A stretch of 64,000 nt of DNA from the NCBI RefSeq assembly GCF_030297555.1, contig NZ_AP028136.1, positions 558,001-622,000 on the forward strand, in the 5' to 3' direction. Shown piece by piece: positions 16,462 through 26,216 of this stretch (within the stretch, counting starts at the first letter, position 1; every line of letters begins with the position of its first letter). The notes beneath the pieces were generated by a model, which saw nothing but the letters and a program-made list of their open reading frames with translations, did no database searches and was not told the origin of the DNA. The DNA is from Polynucleobacter sp. HIN5 (GTDB lineage Bacteria > Pseudomonadota > Gammaproteobacteria > Burkholderiales > Burkholderiaceae). Made by a program: the position numbers and the translations under genes.

Positions 16462-17118
16462 ATGGCGATTTTTGGTTATGTGAGGGTGAGCACCCTTCAG
16501 CAGGCGAATGAAGGGGAGAGTCTAGAGACCCAGTTAAAGCAGATTACCTCCTATTCCAGCCTTAAAGGGTATGAAATTCCTCCTGAAAACTTCATAACAG
16601 AGCGTGGGGTGAGCGGAAGTATGGAGTTTGAAAAGCGTCCAGAGGGTTCAAGGCTCATCGAACGACTCTCTGGTGGCGACATTCTTATCTTTTCGAAGTT
16701 GGACCGAGCCTTTAGAAATACTAGAAACGCTTTAAATACCCTCCACGACTTAAAAGAGCGTGGAGTATCGGTTCACTTTATCGATCTTGGTGGAGATGTT
16801 ACTAACGATGGAATTGGGTCAGTAATTTTTACTATCCTGAGTGCGTTTGCGACGTTTGAGCGTGAGCGTATCGCAACTCGAATCCGAGAGGTGAAACAGG
16901 TTCAAAAGGCTGAGGGTCGATTTTTAGGAGGTTTTACTCGCTTCGGATACAAGGTGGTTAATGAGCGACTAGTAAAAAACCCCGCACAGCAAAAGATCAT
17001 CAAAGAGATGAGGGATATGCGAAGGAGGGGGATGAGCCTCAGGAGAATTTCAGGTTGGTTAAATCAAGCCCACAACCTGAAGATGTCGCACTCGACAGTA
17101 GCCACATTAATAGCTTGA
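16462..17118 (+). CDS. Serine recombinase (resolvase/invertase family), 218 aa
   Basis: The N-terminal catalytic domain (about 1-140) begins FGYVRVST with the nucleophile Ser10, and has FSKLDRAFRN (77-86), which carries the conserved arginines. A helical linker follows (RERIATRIREVKQ), then a C-terminal helix-turn-helix (GMSLRRISGWLNQ ... MSHSTVATLIA). It is a small resolvase/invertase, not a large serine integrase. The ATG follows a very good ribosome site (AGGAGG). It is divergent from the hsd operon. A remnant of a second, related 3' end lies at 18303-18356. Confidence 0.93.
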   Translation: MAIFGYVRVSTLQQANEGESLETQLKQITSYSSLKGYEIPPENFITERGVSGSMEFEKRPEGSRLIERLSGGDILIFSKLDRAFRNTRNALNTLHDLKERGVSVHFIDLGGDVTNDGIGSVIFTILSAFATFERERIATRIREVKQVQKAEGRFLGGFTRFGYKVVNERLVKNPAQQKIIKEMRDMRRRGMSLRRISGWLNQAHNLKMSHSTVATLIA

Positions 17119-17161
17119 TTACTAATTATGGCGTGTCCTGTTACTTAATAGAGACATTAAA

Positions 17162-17189
17162 TTAACTAATTACTTTAGTAATTAGTTAA
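17162..17189. repeat. 28-bp near-perfect palindrome after the recombinase
   Basis: Arms of 13 bp (TTAACTAATTACT and AGTAATTAGTTAA) flank a 2-bp centre. It begins 43 bp past the recombinase stop. It is made almost wholly of A/T and lacks a U-run typical of terminators on the plus strand, so a recombination site or operator is as likely as a terminator. Confidence 0.6.
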
Positions 17190-17281
17190 AAAATTCTTTT
17201 GAGTCTGTTATAAAAAAATGCTTGTGACTTCCGTAATTTTGTTGTTCTATAAAAAAAGAACTCGATTATGGAGACCTAATT

Positions 17282-17707
17282 TTGAAAGAAATAAACTTAA
17301 TCATTCCAGATCATCCTTATTCAAGAAAGTACAACTCATTAGGTGGATGTGAGGATATAAAGAGTCATCAGTGGATTCACTGTAATGTAAAGTTTATTGC
17401 TAAACCAGTTGCTTACGATCCTATTAAAAAAGCATTTTGTACTCTAAGCCCATTCACCAAATTAGGTTGGCGCATGCTCAATTGTCCGACTGAGACAATC
17501 AGCAGATGGACTATTAAAGACAGTCCAGTCGCTACTCAAGAGGGAGATAGTTTATGGCTATCATTTGAGATACTGGAAAAAATTCCAGATGCTTTTCTTA
17601 AGTTCCTATCAAAAAAATTTGAAATAAAGATTAAATTAACTTACTATCCGCCATACGTAATACAGTCAAAAGAGAAAATCTTTTTTGAAAATAAGGAGAT
17701 TTTTTGA
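17282..17707 (+). CDS. Hypothetical protein, 141 aa, first gene of cassette
   Basis: Not recognised. Start is TTG at 17282 with a GGAGA ribosome site about 10 bp upstream. The product looks soluble and beta-rich, with no signal peptide or membrane segment. It overlaps the following gene by 4 bp, so the two are a translationally coupled pair. It lies in the AT-rich segment bounded by recombinase 3'-end sequences (17065-17100 and 18306-18341). Confidence 0.55.
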   Translation: MKEINLIIPDHPYSRKYNSLGGCEDIKSHQWIHCNVKFIAKPVAYDPIKKAFCTLSPFTKLGWRMLNCPTETISRWTIKDSPVATQEGDSLWLSFEILEKIPDAFLKFLSKKFEIKIKLTYYPPYVIQSKEKIFFENKEIF

Positions 17708-18243
17708 AAATTACTCTTTTATATAAAAAATACACAAGCTACTTTTGGTATGGGACTTTTTGTCTTGCTATTCTTTTATGGATTGGATATGAAGATTTAA
17801 CAAAGTATGACAAGATGCTTGAGGATTCAAGTGAAATCAAAATTTATTTGAAACTAGATGGATCTTTTTCAGACTCTAAATTTAAAGAACTTGAAAAAAA
17901 CAAAGGTAAACAATTTTGGGTTCATCAGCTTAATCAGGTTGACAGGAGGCTAGCGAGTTACAGAAATATTGATAGAGATTACACAAGCAATATCTTGGAT
18001 AGCAGAAGACTTCGTAATAAAATTACCGAAGATTCCTATTTAAAAAGACTAAGCGAAGTAAAATCAGATAATGAAAAGAAATTAATCCAAAACTCCCATG
18101 AAGTTAGTCAGCTCAAACAAAAGGCTGATGATCTTGAAGTGGATAGTAACTACAAATTCGCTAAGGAAATGGCTGAAGTAGAAATACCAAAGTATGAAGC
18201 TTTGAGAGCTTTAATTTTACTTAAGCTTGAGCAATACAAGTAA
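17704..18243 (+). CDS. Membrane-anchored coiled-coil protein, 179 aa
   Basis: Not recognised by family. One membrane segment is seen at about residues 12-28 (SYFWYGTFCLAILLWIG), preceded by basic residues, so the bulk probably lies on the periplasmic side or the segment acts as a signal anchor. Residues about 95-175 are heavily charged and likely coiled-coil (LRNKITEDSYLKRLSEVK and beyond). Start is TTG at 17704, overlapping the stop of the preceding gene. A soluble partner plus an anchored helical protein is a layout found in several two-gene defence systems, but there is no direct evidence of that role here. Confidence 0.6.
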   Translation: MKITLLYKKYTSYFWYGTFCLAILLWIGYEDLTKYDKMLEDSSEIKIYLKLDGSFSDSKFKELEKNKGKQFWVHQLNQVDRRLASYRNIDRDYTSNILDSRRLRNKITEDSYLKRLSEVKSDNEKKLIQNSHEVSQLKQKADDLEVDSNYKFAKEMAEVEIPKYEALRALILLKLEQYK

Positions 18244-18302
18244 TCAGTTCAATATATTAAAAACCATAAAACTCACCCTCAAACTGAGATCTTCTAAAAG
18301 GT

Positions 18303-18356
18303 AAACAAGTCCGCAATCTGAAGATGTCGCACTCCACAGTAACATCTCTTTTATAA
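18303..18356 (+). pseudogene. Remnant of a second serine recombinase 3' end
   Basis: Bases 18306-18341 match 17065-17100 at 32 of 36 positions. In frame this stretch encodes KQVRNLKMSHSTVTSLL and a stop, parallel to AHNLKMSHSTVATLIA at the end of the intact recombinase. Several differences are synonymous, so it is the tail of a related allele rather than a fresh copy. Upstream the similarity fades within about 10 bases. Confidence 0.75.
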
Positions 18357-18378
18357 ACTTTATAGTCATAAAGCTATT

Positions 18379-19230
18379 TTAGTTAGCGGTATATTTTTTT
18401 AATTCGCTATTCCAAGACATGTTTTCACCATTATTCGTGATGGTAGCTTCGCTTAACTCACCTTCAAAACCAACTCCACCATCATCGTAGTTGACGATTA
18501 AATGACCTAAGTCTTTTGAATTGAAGAGCCATTCACCTTTGTACCTCTTCCCCTCATACCAATATGGTTCCACTCTTCTGACAGCTTTACCCTGAACGAT
18601 AAGCTTCCATGTTTTCTCTGACACGGAACAGCCATGTAGCTCATTACCCCATTCCACAGATATGACTATTGGCTGAACAGATTCTTTTGGCTTCTCCCAT
18701 AATTCTAAAATCGCCTCATCACTTAAGTGATCTTGCTCGGTAGAAAATAAAAAATCACAATTACGCAAACTTTGATAAAAGTGTTCGGTATCAGCAAACG
18801 CACCTTGGAATACCGCAACCGCTCCACCTTGACCATGAATCTCCATAGTCCAACCGAGGATGGCGGTATTTCCATCACCCTTATTTAATTTCACTGCGTG
18901 AACAGTTGGACAGTCATAGCCGTCGCTATTTTCCAGAACCTCAGAAATCAATTGACGAGCATACTTAATTCGTAACTTATTGGTTACTGGCTCATCCGAC
19001 TCTTGGTTAGCGATTAGTTCAGAGTCCGAAAATTTCAACCAAGCCAGATGGTTAAGATTTAAAACGATCAGCTCATCATTACCCCACCCAGACACCAAGT
19101 CATCCCAAGCTTCCGTTTCATACCAATTAACCAATTCCCCAATATTCACTGGTAATGGTGTTTTTTTATAAAAATGATCAATAACTTGATCGCTAATTGG
19201 GAGGAGTGAAGTTGGTAGTTTAGTTGTCAT
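18379..19230 (-). CDS. Hypothetical partner of the HEPN protein, 283 aa
   Basis: Not recognised. An acidic, soluble protein without signal peptide or membrane segment; the N-terminal part is helical, and the C-terminal third (RYKGEWLFNSKDLG, VGFEGELSEATI) looks beta-rich. Its ATG overlaps the stop of the HEPN gene as ATGA (19227-19230), so both are made together. Given that pairing it may be an antitoxin, sensor or adaptor, but no residue motif supports a specific function. It is convergent with the recombinase remnant side (stop 18379, remnant ends 18356). Confidence 0.6.
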   Translation of the reverse strand: MTTKLPTSLLPISDQVIDHFYKKTPLPVNIGELVNWYETEAWDDLVSGWGNDELIVLNLNHLAWLKFSDSELIANQESDEPVTNKLRIKYARQLISEVLENSDGYDCPTVHAVKLNKGDGNTAILGWTMEIHGQGGAVAVFQGAFADTEHFYQSLRNCDFLFSTEQDHLSDEAILELWEKPKESVQPIVISVEWGNELHGCSVSEKTWKLIVQGKAVRRVEPYWYEGKRYKGEWLFNSKDLGHLIVNYDDGGVGFEGELSEATITNNGENMSWNSELKKYTAN

Positions 19231-19907
19231 GAAAATCTACCTAAAAACCCAAGCTCTACTTGCTTTACAGCATCAGCAATTGTTTTGAAGCCGATATAGA
19301 CGTAACCTTCATTTTCGGTTAAAGAAATAGAATTTGCTTTTAATTTAATTTCAGTGAACTTTGATTTCATTTGAATTGGAACTTTTCCAATGTGACCATG
19401 TACAAACCGATTTCGAATTTCTCTAAGCACATCAAATGTCGCCCATGTTTGAGATGGAATGCTTATTTCACACCCAGCAACTGTTTTAAGCCATTTAATA
19501 TAGCGATTAGCTAATGGAATATTTTCTTTTGGAATCGCCCCATCAGAGTTCATTTCAATTCGAGCTGATTCTATGACTTCAAGTAAAAAACTTTCAAACA
19601 ATGAAAACATCTGTGTCAACATAGCCGAAAAAATAAAGTTGTCAAAATATTCAATATCTGATGAAGTTATTTCGAAATGAATATCGTTAAGTTCAGAAGA
19701 ATTTTCCTTGGCTTTTGTAATTATCGATGATGTTTTTGACTCCAAAATAAACTGTCTTGATGCTTTTAAATTAAGTAAAAAATAACGTTGAAGCGAAGCA
19801 AATTTACTCTCGAATTCAAAAAACGGTTTATAAAATAAACCCTCGGTTGAATATAGCTGCTCAATATTGAGAAGCTCATCTAGATCAAAAAGATTTTGTG
19901 TATTCAA
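19227..19907 (-). CDS. HEPN-domain protein, candidate RNase (226 aa)
   Basis: Residues about 85-175 form a helical domain with FSLFESFLLEVIE (101-113) and a C-terminal REIRNRFVHGH (163-172). The latter holds the R-x4-H signature Arg165-Asn166-...-His170 that defines the catalytic site of HEPN ribonucleases, found in many toxin-antitoxin and abortive-infection systems. The layout is like the MAE_28990/RiboL-PSP group, recalled from memory. It lies next to the right end of the island and is coupled by an ATGA overlap to the 283-residue gene. HEPN identity rests on motif and helical pattern; RNase activity is an inference. Confidence 0.65.
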   Translation of the reverse strand: MNTQNLFDLDELLNIEQLYSTEGLFYKPFFEFESKFASLQRYFLLNLKASRQFILESKTSSIITKAKENSSELNDIHFEITSSDIEYFDNFIFSAMLTQMFSLFESFLLEVIESARIEMNSDGAIPKENIPLANRYIKWLKTVAGCEISIPSQTWATFDVLREIRNRFVHGHIGKVPIQMKSKFTEIKLKANSISLTENEGYVYIGFKTIADAVKQVELGFLGRFS

Positions 19908-20007
19908 CTTGTAGCTTTCATCTCAGTAGGGATATGCTTTGTGCGTAGCTAAAAAGTAAGTGAAACAAGCTAGTTTTTAGAAGCTTAAATATTCTTAGGT
20001 ATTTTGT

Positions 20008-20071
20008 AGTTTGATGGATCGCCCGAGATTTTGGAAGACGTGAAAACCATCAAAGTAAATAGTTTGATGGT
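20008..20071. repeat. Right arm-type repeats
   Basis: Three copies of the left-end motif occur here: AGTTTGATGG (20008-20017), ACCATCAAAG (20046-20055) and AGTTTGATGGT (20061-20071). The first and third are inverted relative to the left-end pair at 325-347. They lie within 130 bp of attR. They are candidates for integrase arm sites. Confidence 0.6.
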
Positions 20072-20105
20072 TTTGTGGAGAAAATGAAATCCCTAAAAAG
20101 CAAAA

Positions 20106-20126
20106 AGCCCTTATAAAATAAGGGCT
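20106..20126 (-). terminator. Intrinsic terminator of tRNA-fMet
   Basis: AGCCCTTAT (20106-20114) and ATAAGGGCT (20118-20126) form a perfect 9-bp stem with a 3-nt loop. On the minus strand it is followed by CTTTTTGCTTTTT, a good U-run. It is 15 bp beyond the tRNA 3' end and lies inside the island, so the element seems to supply the terminator. Confidence 0.8.
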
Positions 20127-20138
20127 CTAAGTCTGAAA

Positions 20139-20185
20139 ACTGGTTGCGGGGATAGGATTTGAACCTATGACCTTCGGGTTATGAG
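20139..20185. repeat. attR: right 47-bp direct repeat
   Basis: Identical to 209-255 and embedded in the intact tRNA-fMet gene. The repeat ends in the anticodon loop. The tRNA 5' half to the right is the original chromosomal part; the 3' half was supplied by the element on integration. Confidence 0.93.
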
Positions 20186-20217
20186 CCCGACGAGCTGCCA
20201 GACTGCTCCACCCCGCG
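20141..20217 (-). tRNA. Initiator tRNA-fMet (CAT anticodon)
   Basis: On the minus strand the 77-nt sequence begins CGCGGGGTGGAGCAG and ends CCCCGCAACCA with an encoded CCA. It has the initiator hallmarks: an unpaired C1 opposite A72, and three G:C pairs at the foot of the anticodon stem (TCGGGCTCATAACCCGA). It is the integration target of the island. Confidence 0.97.
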
Positions 20218-20229
20218 TCTGAATTTTAG

Positions 20230-20259
20230 ATTCTACCATTTATGGTGCATCCTTGTCTA
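20230..20259 (-). promoter_or_regulatory. Promoter of tRNA-fMet
   Basis: Reading the minus strand, TAGACA (20254-20259) and TAGAAT (20230-20235) are separated by 18 bp, and the tRNA starts 12 bp after the -10 box. Spacing and sequence fit a sigma-70 promoter. It lies on the chromosomal side, so integration left it untouched. Confidence 0.6.
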
Positions 20260-20329
20260 GTTGAGGGGTACTGTGACACCTCAAGTGAGCGTATCATATA
20301 GGCACTGTAACTATCGGGTAGCCCTCCGG

Positions 20330-22270
20330 ATGTCCATTAGTAACCCAGAATTTTCCAATTCATCCTTGCTTAAGCCGGTTGAAATTCACGGCACCGATGA
20401 GCATCCTAAAAAGAGTCTGCCCCTCATCATGCTTGCTGCGATTGGGGTCGTCTTTGGTGATATTGGCACAAGCCCTCTTTACGCCCTTAAAGAATGTTTT
20501 GATCCTACACATGGTATTGCCTATAGTCGTGAGGCGCTCTTTGGTGTGATTTCTATGATGATTTGGGCGCTCTTAATTGTTGTAACGCTCAAGTACGTAT
20601 TTGTAGTGATGCGTGCCGATAACAAAGGTGAGGGTGGTGTACTTTCGTTGATGGCCTTAGCACTGCGTTCGATTAAAAGTGATAGTCGACAATATTTTCT
20701 GATTATGGTGATGGGAATGTTGGGCGCTTGCATGTTGCTTGGTGAATCGGTCATTACCCCCGCAATTTCGGTGCTATCCGCTGTCGAAGGAATTGCGATT
20801 GCAACACCGACCCTAGCTGACGCTGTGTTGCCTATATCTGTCATTATTCTGGTGGTACTTTTTGTGATTCAACGTTTTGGTACTGCAGCGGTCGGTAATT
20901 TATTCGGCCCGATTACCTTGATGTGGTTTATTGTGCTCGCCATATTGGGACTCATGAATATCGGTCATGCCCCTGAGATCCTGGGTGCATTTAATCCGAT
21001 GTATGCATTGCAATTTGTAGTGGACTATCCCTTAACTGCTTATATCGTCATGGGCGCGGTAGTCCTAGTGGTTACTGGTGTGGAAGCACTCTATTTAGAT
21101 ATGGGCCACTTCGGTAAAAGGCCAGTGCGCTATGCATGGCTCTTTTTAGTATTGCCGTGTTTATTAATCAACTATTTAGGCCAAGGATCTCTACTTCTTG
21201 CTAATCCTGCTGCAGTGACTAATCCGTTTTATTTGATGGTGCCAGAGTGGGCTTTGTGGCCAGTGATTGGTTTGGCTACTGCCGCAACCGTGATTGCCTC
21301 GCAGGCTGTGATTTCAGGGGCATTCTCTCTGGTTAACCAAGCTATTCTTCTTGGCTTTGTCCCTCGTATGAATATCTTGCACACCTCTATCTCTGAGCGA
21401 GGTCAGATTTATATTCCTACAGTGAACTGGACTTTATTGATCATGGTCATTGTGACTACCGTTGAATTTGGAGAGTCAGTCAATCTCGCAGCAGCGTACG
21501 GGATTTCAGTGAGCTCGACCATGCTGATCACCACCATTTTATTGAGCATTGTGATGCGGCGTGAGTGGCATATTAATCCAATCATTATTTTTGTGATGAT
21601 CATCTTATTTTTTGTTATCGATTTTGCCTTTTGGACAGCTACTTTGATCAAAATTAAAGCGGGGGGTTGGTACCCAATTGCCCTGGCTTTCTTACTTTTT
21701 ACTTGCATCATTACATGGTATCGAGGCCGTCAGCTACTGCGCAATAAGCTCATTAAAGAATCAATTCCATTGGAGATGTTCATTAAAAACTTGTTGGCGC
21801 ATCCACCCCATCGGGTCGATGGTACCGCTATCTTTCTGACGCCGCATATTGATTTTGTGCCGGCAGCCATGCTTCACAACCTCAAACATAATCATGTGAT
21901 GCATCAGCGAATCTTTTTTCTTAAATTGAGTACATGGGATGTACCGTTTGTGCGCGACGATGAGCGCTTATCGATTAAAGATTTGGGTGGTAACGTGTTT
22001 GTAGTTCGTAGCGTGCATGGTTTTAAAGAAACGCCAGATATGAATAAAGTTCTCGAATTGATTACCAAGCAGTATGGCCAACCCTTTGATCTCATGGATA
22101 CCACCTTTTTCTTGGCGCGTGATGCCATTACCCCATCCAAATCACCAGGCATGGCGGTATGGCGTGAGCGTCTTTTTGCCTGGATGATGCAAAACGCTGC
22201 TAAGCCATCGGATTTTTATAACATTCCGGCCAATCGCTTAGTCGAGTTGGGCGCCAAGGTTGAGATTTAA
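20330..22270 (+). CDS. kup: Kup-family low-affinity potassium transporter
   Basis: The 646-residue inner-membrane protein takes up K+ with protons. It shows the family opening AIGVVFGDIGTSPLYALKE, about twelve hydrophobic segments, GEGGVLSLMALA after the second segment, and a cytoplasmic C-terminal domain with AIFLTPHIDFVPAAMLHNLKHN. I chose the ATG at 20330, since upstream frame back to 20261 has no family resemblance and is too close to the tRNA promoter. Length is normal. It is divergent from the tRNA-fMet gene and first in a plus-strand run leading to radA. Confidence 0.95.
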   Translation: MSISNPEFSNSSLLKPVEIHGTDEHPKKSLPLIMLAAIGVVFGDIGTSPLYALKECFDPTHGIAYSREALFGVISMMIWALLIVVTLKYVFVVMRADNKGEGGVLSLMALALRSIKSDSRQYFLIMVMGMLGACMLLGESVITPAISVLSAVEGIAIATPTLADAVLPISVIILVVLFVIQRFGTAAVGNLFGPITLMWFIVLAILGLMNIGHAPEILGAFNPMYALQFVVDYPLTAYIVMGAVVLVVTGVEALYLDMGHFGKRPVRYAWLFLVLPCLLINYLGQGSLLLANPAAVTNPFYLMVPEWALWPVIGLATAATVIASQAVISGAFSLVNQAILLGFVPRMNILHTSISERGQIYIPTVNWTLLIMVIVTTVEFGESVNLAAAYGISVSSTMLITTILLSIVMRREWHINPIIIFVMIILFFVIDFAFWTATLIKIKAGGWYPIALAFLLFTCIITWYRGRQLLRNKLIKESIPLEMFIKNLLAHPPHRVDGTAIFLTPHIDFVPAAMLHNLKHNHVMHQRIFFLKLSTWDVPFVRDDERLSIKDLGGNVFVVRSVHGFKETPDMNKVLELITKQYGQPFDLMDTTFFLARDAITPSKSPGMAVWRERLFAWMMQNAAKPSDFYNIPANRLVELGAKVEI

Positions 22271-22764
22271 TGACGTATAAAAATCGATCATTCGCCTTTG
22301 CCATTCTTTTTGGATTGACGATTGCCCCGGTCAATGCATCGACAAGTGACGAGCTTGAGCTTGAAAAGCTTAATCAAATCGAGACCCAACTTACCTTGCA
22401 GCGCGAATGGGCCGAATATCGTTGGAAGAAAACGAGTGCGGAGTGTTATGACAAGTTCTTTGTTAACTCTTGCCTTGGTGATGCGCGTGCGAAGTACCGG
22501 CGTGAAATTGATCCGATTCGGGCGCAAGAGGTTTTACTCAATGAAAACCAACGTATTATTAAAGAGCGTATCAAGACTGAACGCGATGCTCGCAGGGCTG
22601 CTGAGCGAGCTGATCCGAAACGTGCTCAAGAACGCGCTGAGAATGAAAAAGCATTTTTACAAAAACAAAAGGATGCGGCAGCCCGTGCTGCAGACATAGA
22701 GGAGCGTCGCAAGGATGCCCCACGACGTGCCCAAGAAAATAAATCAGGCGTGAAATTAGACTGA
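22270..22764 (+). CDS. Hypothetical periplasmic protein, 164 aa
   Basis: No named family is recognised. There is a signal peptide (about 1-23, ending APVNAS). The mature part is charged and helical, with two cysteines (SAECYDKFFVNSCLG) that could form a disulphide, followed by an Arg/Glu/Ala-rich tail that is likely coiled-coil. It overlaps the last base of kup and ends one base before radA, so it is in the same transcript. Proteins of this type seem common in Burkholderiales but have no known role. Confidence 0.7.
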   Translation: MTYKNRSFAFAILFGLTIAPVNASTSDELELEKLNQIETQLTLQREWAEYRWKKTSAECYDKFFVNSCLGDARAKYRREIDPIRAQEVLLNENQRIIKERIKTERDARRAAERADPKRAQERAENEKAFLQKQKDAAARAADIEERRKDAPRRAQENKSGVKLD

Positions 22765-22765
22765 T

Positions 22766-24127
22766 ATGGCGAAGACCAAAACCCTCTATGTTTGCCAAGC
22801 GTGTGGAGGTAGCTCTCCTAAATGGCAGGGCCAATGTCCTGCATGCGATGCATGGAACACGCTTGAAGAGTCTTTGGCTGAGACCGCCAACCATCGTTTT
22901 CAGGGATTGGCCAAGTCAATCCCGCGACAAAAATTAGTGAGCATTGATGCGCAGGATTCGCCTCGTTTGCCCACAGGAATTACGGAGCTCGATCGCGTGC
23001 TGGGTGGGGGATTGGTGGCGGGCGGTGTGGTCTTGCTCGGCGGTGATCCTGGGATTGGTAAGTCCACCTTATTATTACAAGCCCTCGCTGAGCTGAGTAT
23101 GCAAGGGATTGATGTTTTATATAGCTCCGGGGAGGAGTCCGCCGCTCAAATTGCATTGCGTGCTCAGCGAATTTCTTTAAATGCGCCTCAACTTGAAATC
23201 TTGGCAGAGATTCAGTTAGAAAAGTTATTGCTATCGGTTGAGGCTGCGCAGCCGCAGGTATTGGTGGTTGATTCTATCCAAACTTTATATTCCGAGGCAT
23301 TCACATCCGCACCTGGATCAGTCGCTCAGGTGCGTGAGTGCGCCGCCCAGTTAACACGTCTCGCAAAGTCAAGTGGCATCTGTATTTTATTGGTTGGTCA
23401 CGTGACCAAGGATGGTCATCTAGCTGGTCCACGCGTACTTGAACATATTGTCGATACGGTTTTGTATTTCGAGGGCGATACCCATTCGTCATTTCGCTTA
23501 GTGCGCTCGATTAAAAACCGTTTTGGCGCAGTTAACGAGCTTGGCGTTTTTGCAATGACTGAGAAAGGTCTCAAGGGTGTCAATAATCCGTCCGCTCTTT
23601 TTCTATCGCAACATCCGCAAACGGTGCCTGGCTCCTGTGTATTGGTAACGCAGGAGGGGAGTCGGCCGCTATTGGTTGAGATTCAGGCACTGGTTGATAC
23701 GGCGCATATCCCTAACCCCAGGCGCTTAGCAGTCGGTTTAGAACAGGCGCGTTTGGCGATGTTATTAGCCGTCTTGCACCGTCATGCTGGAATCGCTTGC
23801 TTTGATCAAGATGTTTTCCTCAACGCAGTGGGTGGGGTCAAAATTACCGAGCCCGCCGCTGACCTTGCTGTTCTCCTTGCCATCACATCCTCAATCCGCA
23901 ATCGCGCCCTACCAAAACATTTGGTGGTATTTGGTGAGGTTGGTTTGGCCGGAGAAATTCGCCCATGCCCGCGAGGTCAGGAGAGACTCAAGGAAGCTGC
24001 CAAATTAGGATTTAAGATCGCGATCATTCCAAAGGCTAATTTGCCAAAATCAAAAATTGCTGATTTACAAATGATTGCAGTCGAGCGAATTGATGAGGCG
24101 ATTGCTGCTGTCAACGACCTGTTCTAG
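22766..24127 (+). CDS. radA: DNA repair protein RadA
   Basis: The 453-residue RecA-like ATPase helps branch migration of recombination intermediates. It shows a four-cysteine zinc finger at the N terminus (CQACGG and CPACDAW), Walker A GGDPGIGKST, the RadA-specific KNRFG motif (IKNRFGAVNE), and a C-terminal Lon-like domain with GGVKITEPAADLAVLLA. Length is normal and the frame intact. It ends 7 bp from the convergent prmB. Confidence 0.96.
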   Translation: MAKTKTLYVCQACGGSSPKWQGQCPACDAWNTLEESLAETANHRFQGLAKSIPRQKLVSIDAQDSPRLPTGITELDRVLGGGLVAGGVVLLGGDPGIGKSTLLLQALAELSMQGIDVLYSSGEESAAQIALRAQRISLNAPQLEILAEIQLEKLLLSVEAAQPQVLVVDSIQTLYSEAFTSAPGSVAQVRECAAQLTRLAKSSGICILLVGHVTKDGHLAGPRVLEHIVDTVLYFEGDTHSSFRLVRSIKNRFGAVNELGVFAMTEKGLKGVNNPSALFLSQHPQTVPGSCVLVTQEGSRPLLVEIQALVDTAHIPNPRRLAVGLEQARLAMLLAVLHRHAGIACFDQDVFLNAVGGVKITEPAADLAVLLAITSSIRNRALPKHLVVFGEVGLAGEIRPCPRGQERLKEAAKLGFKIAIIPKANLPKSKIADLQMIAVERIDEAIAAVNDLF

Positions 24128-24133
24128 GAAGTG

Positions 24134-26216
<2,083 letters not shown>

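Noticed and set aside
20261-20329. N-terminal extension of Kup by 23 residues.
   Set aside because: The extension does not resemble Kup, overlaps the tRNA promoter region, and an ATG at 20330 matches the usual start.
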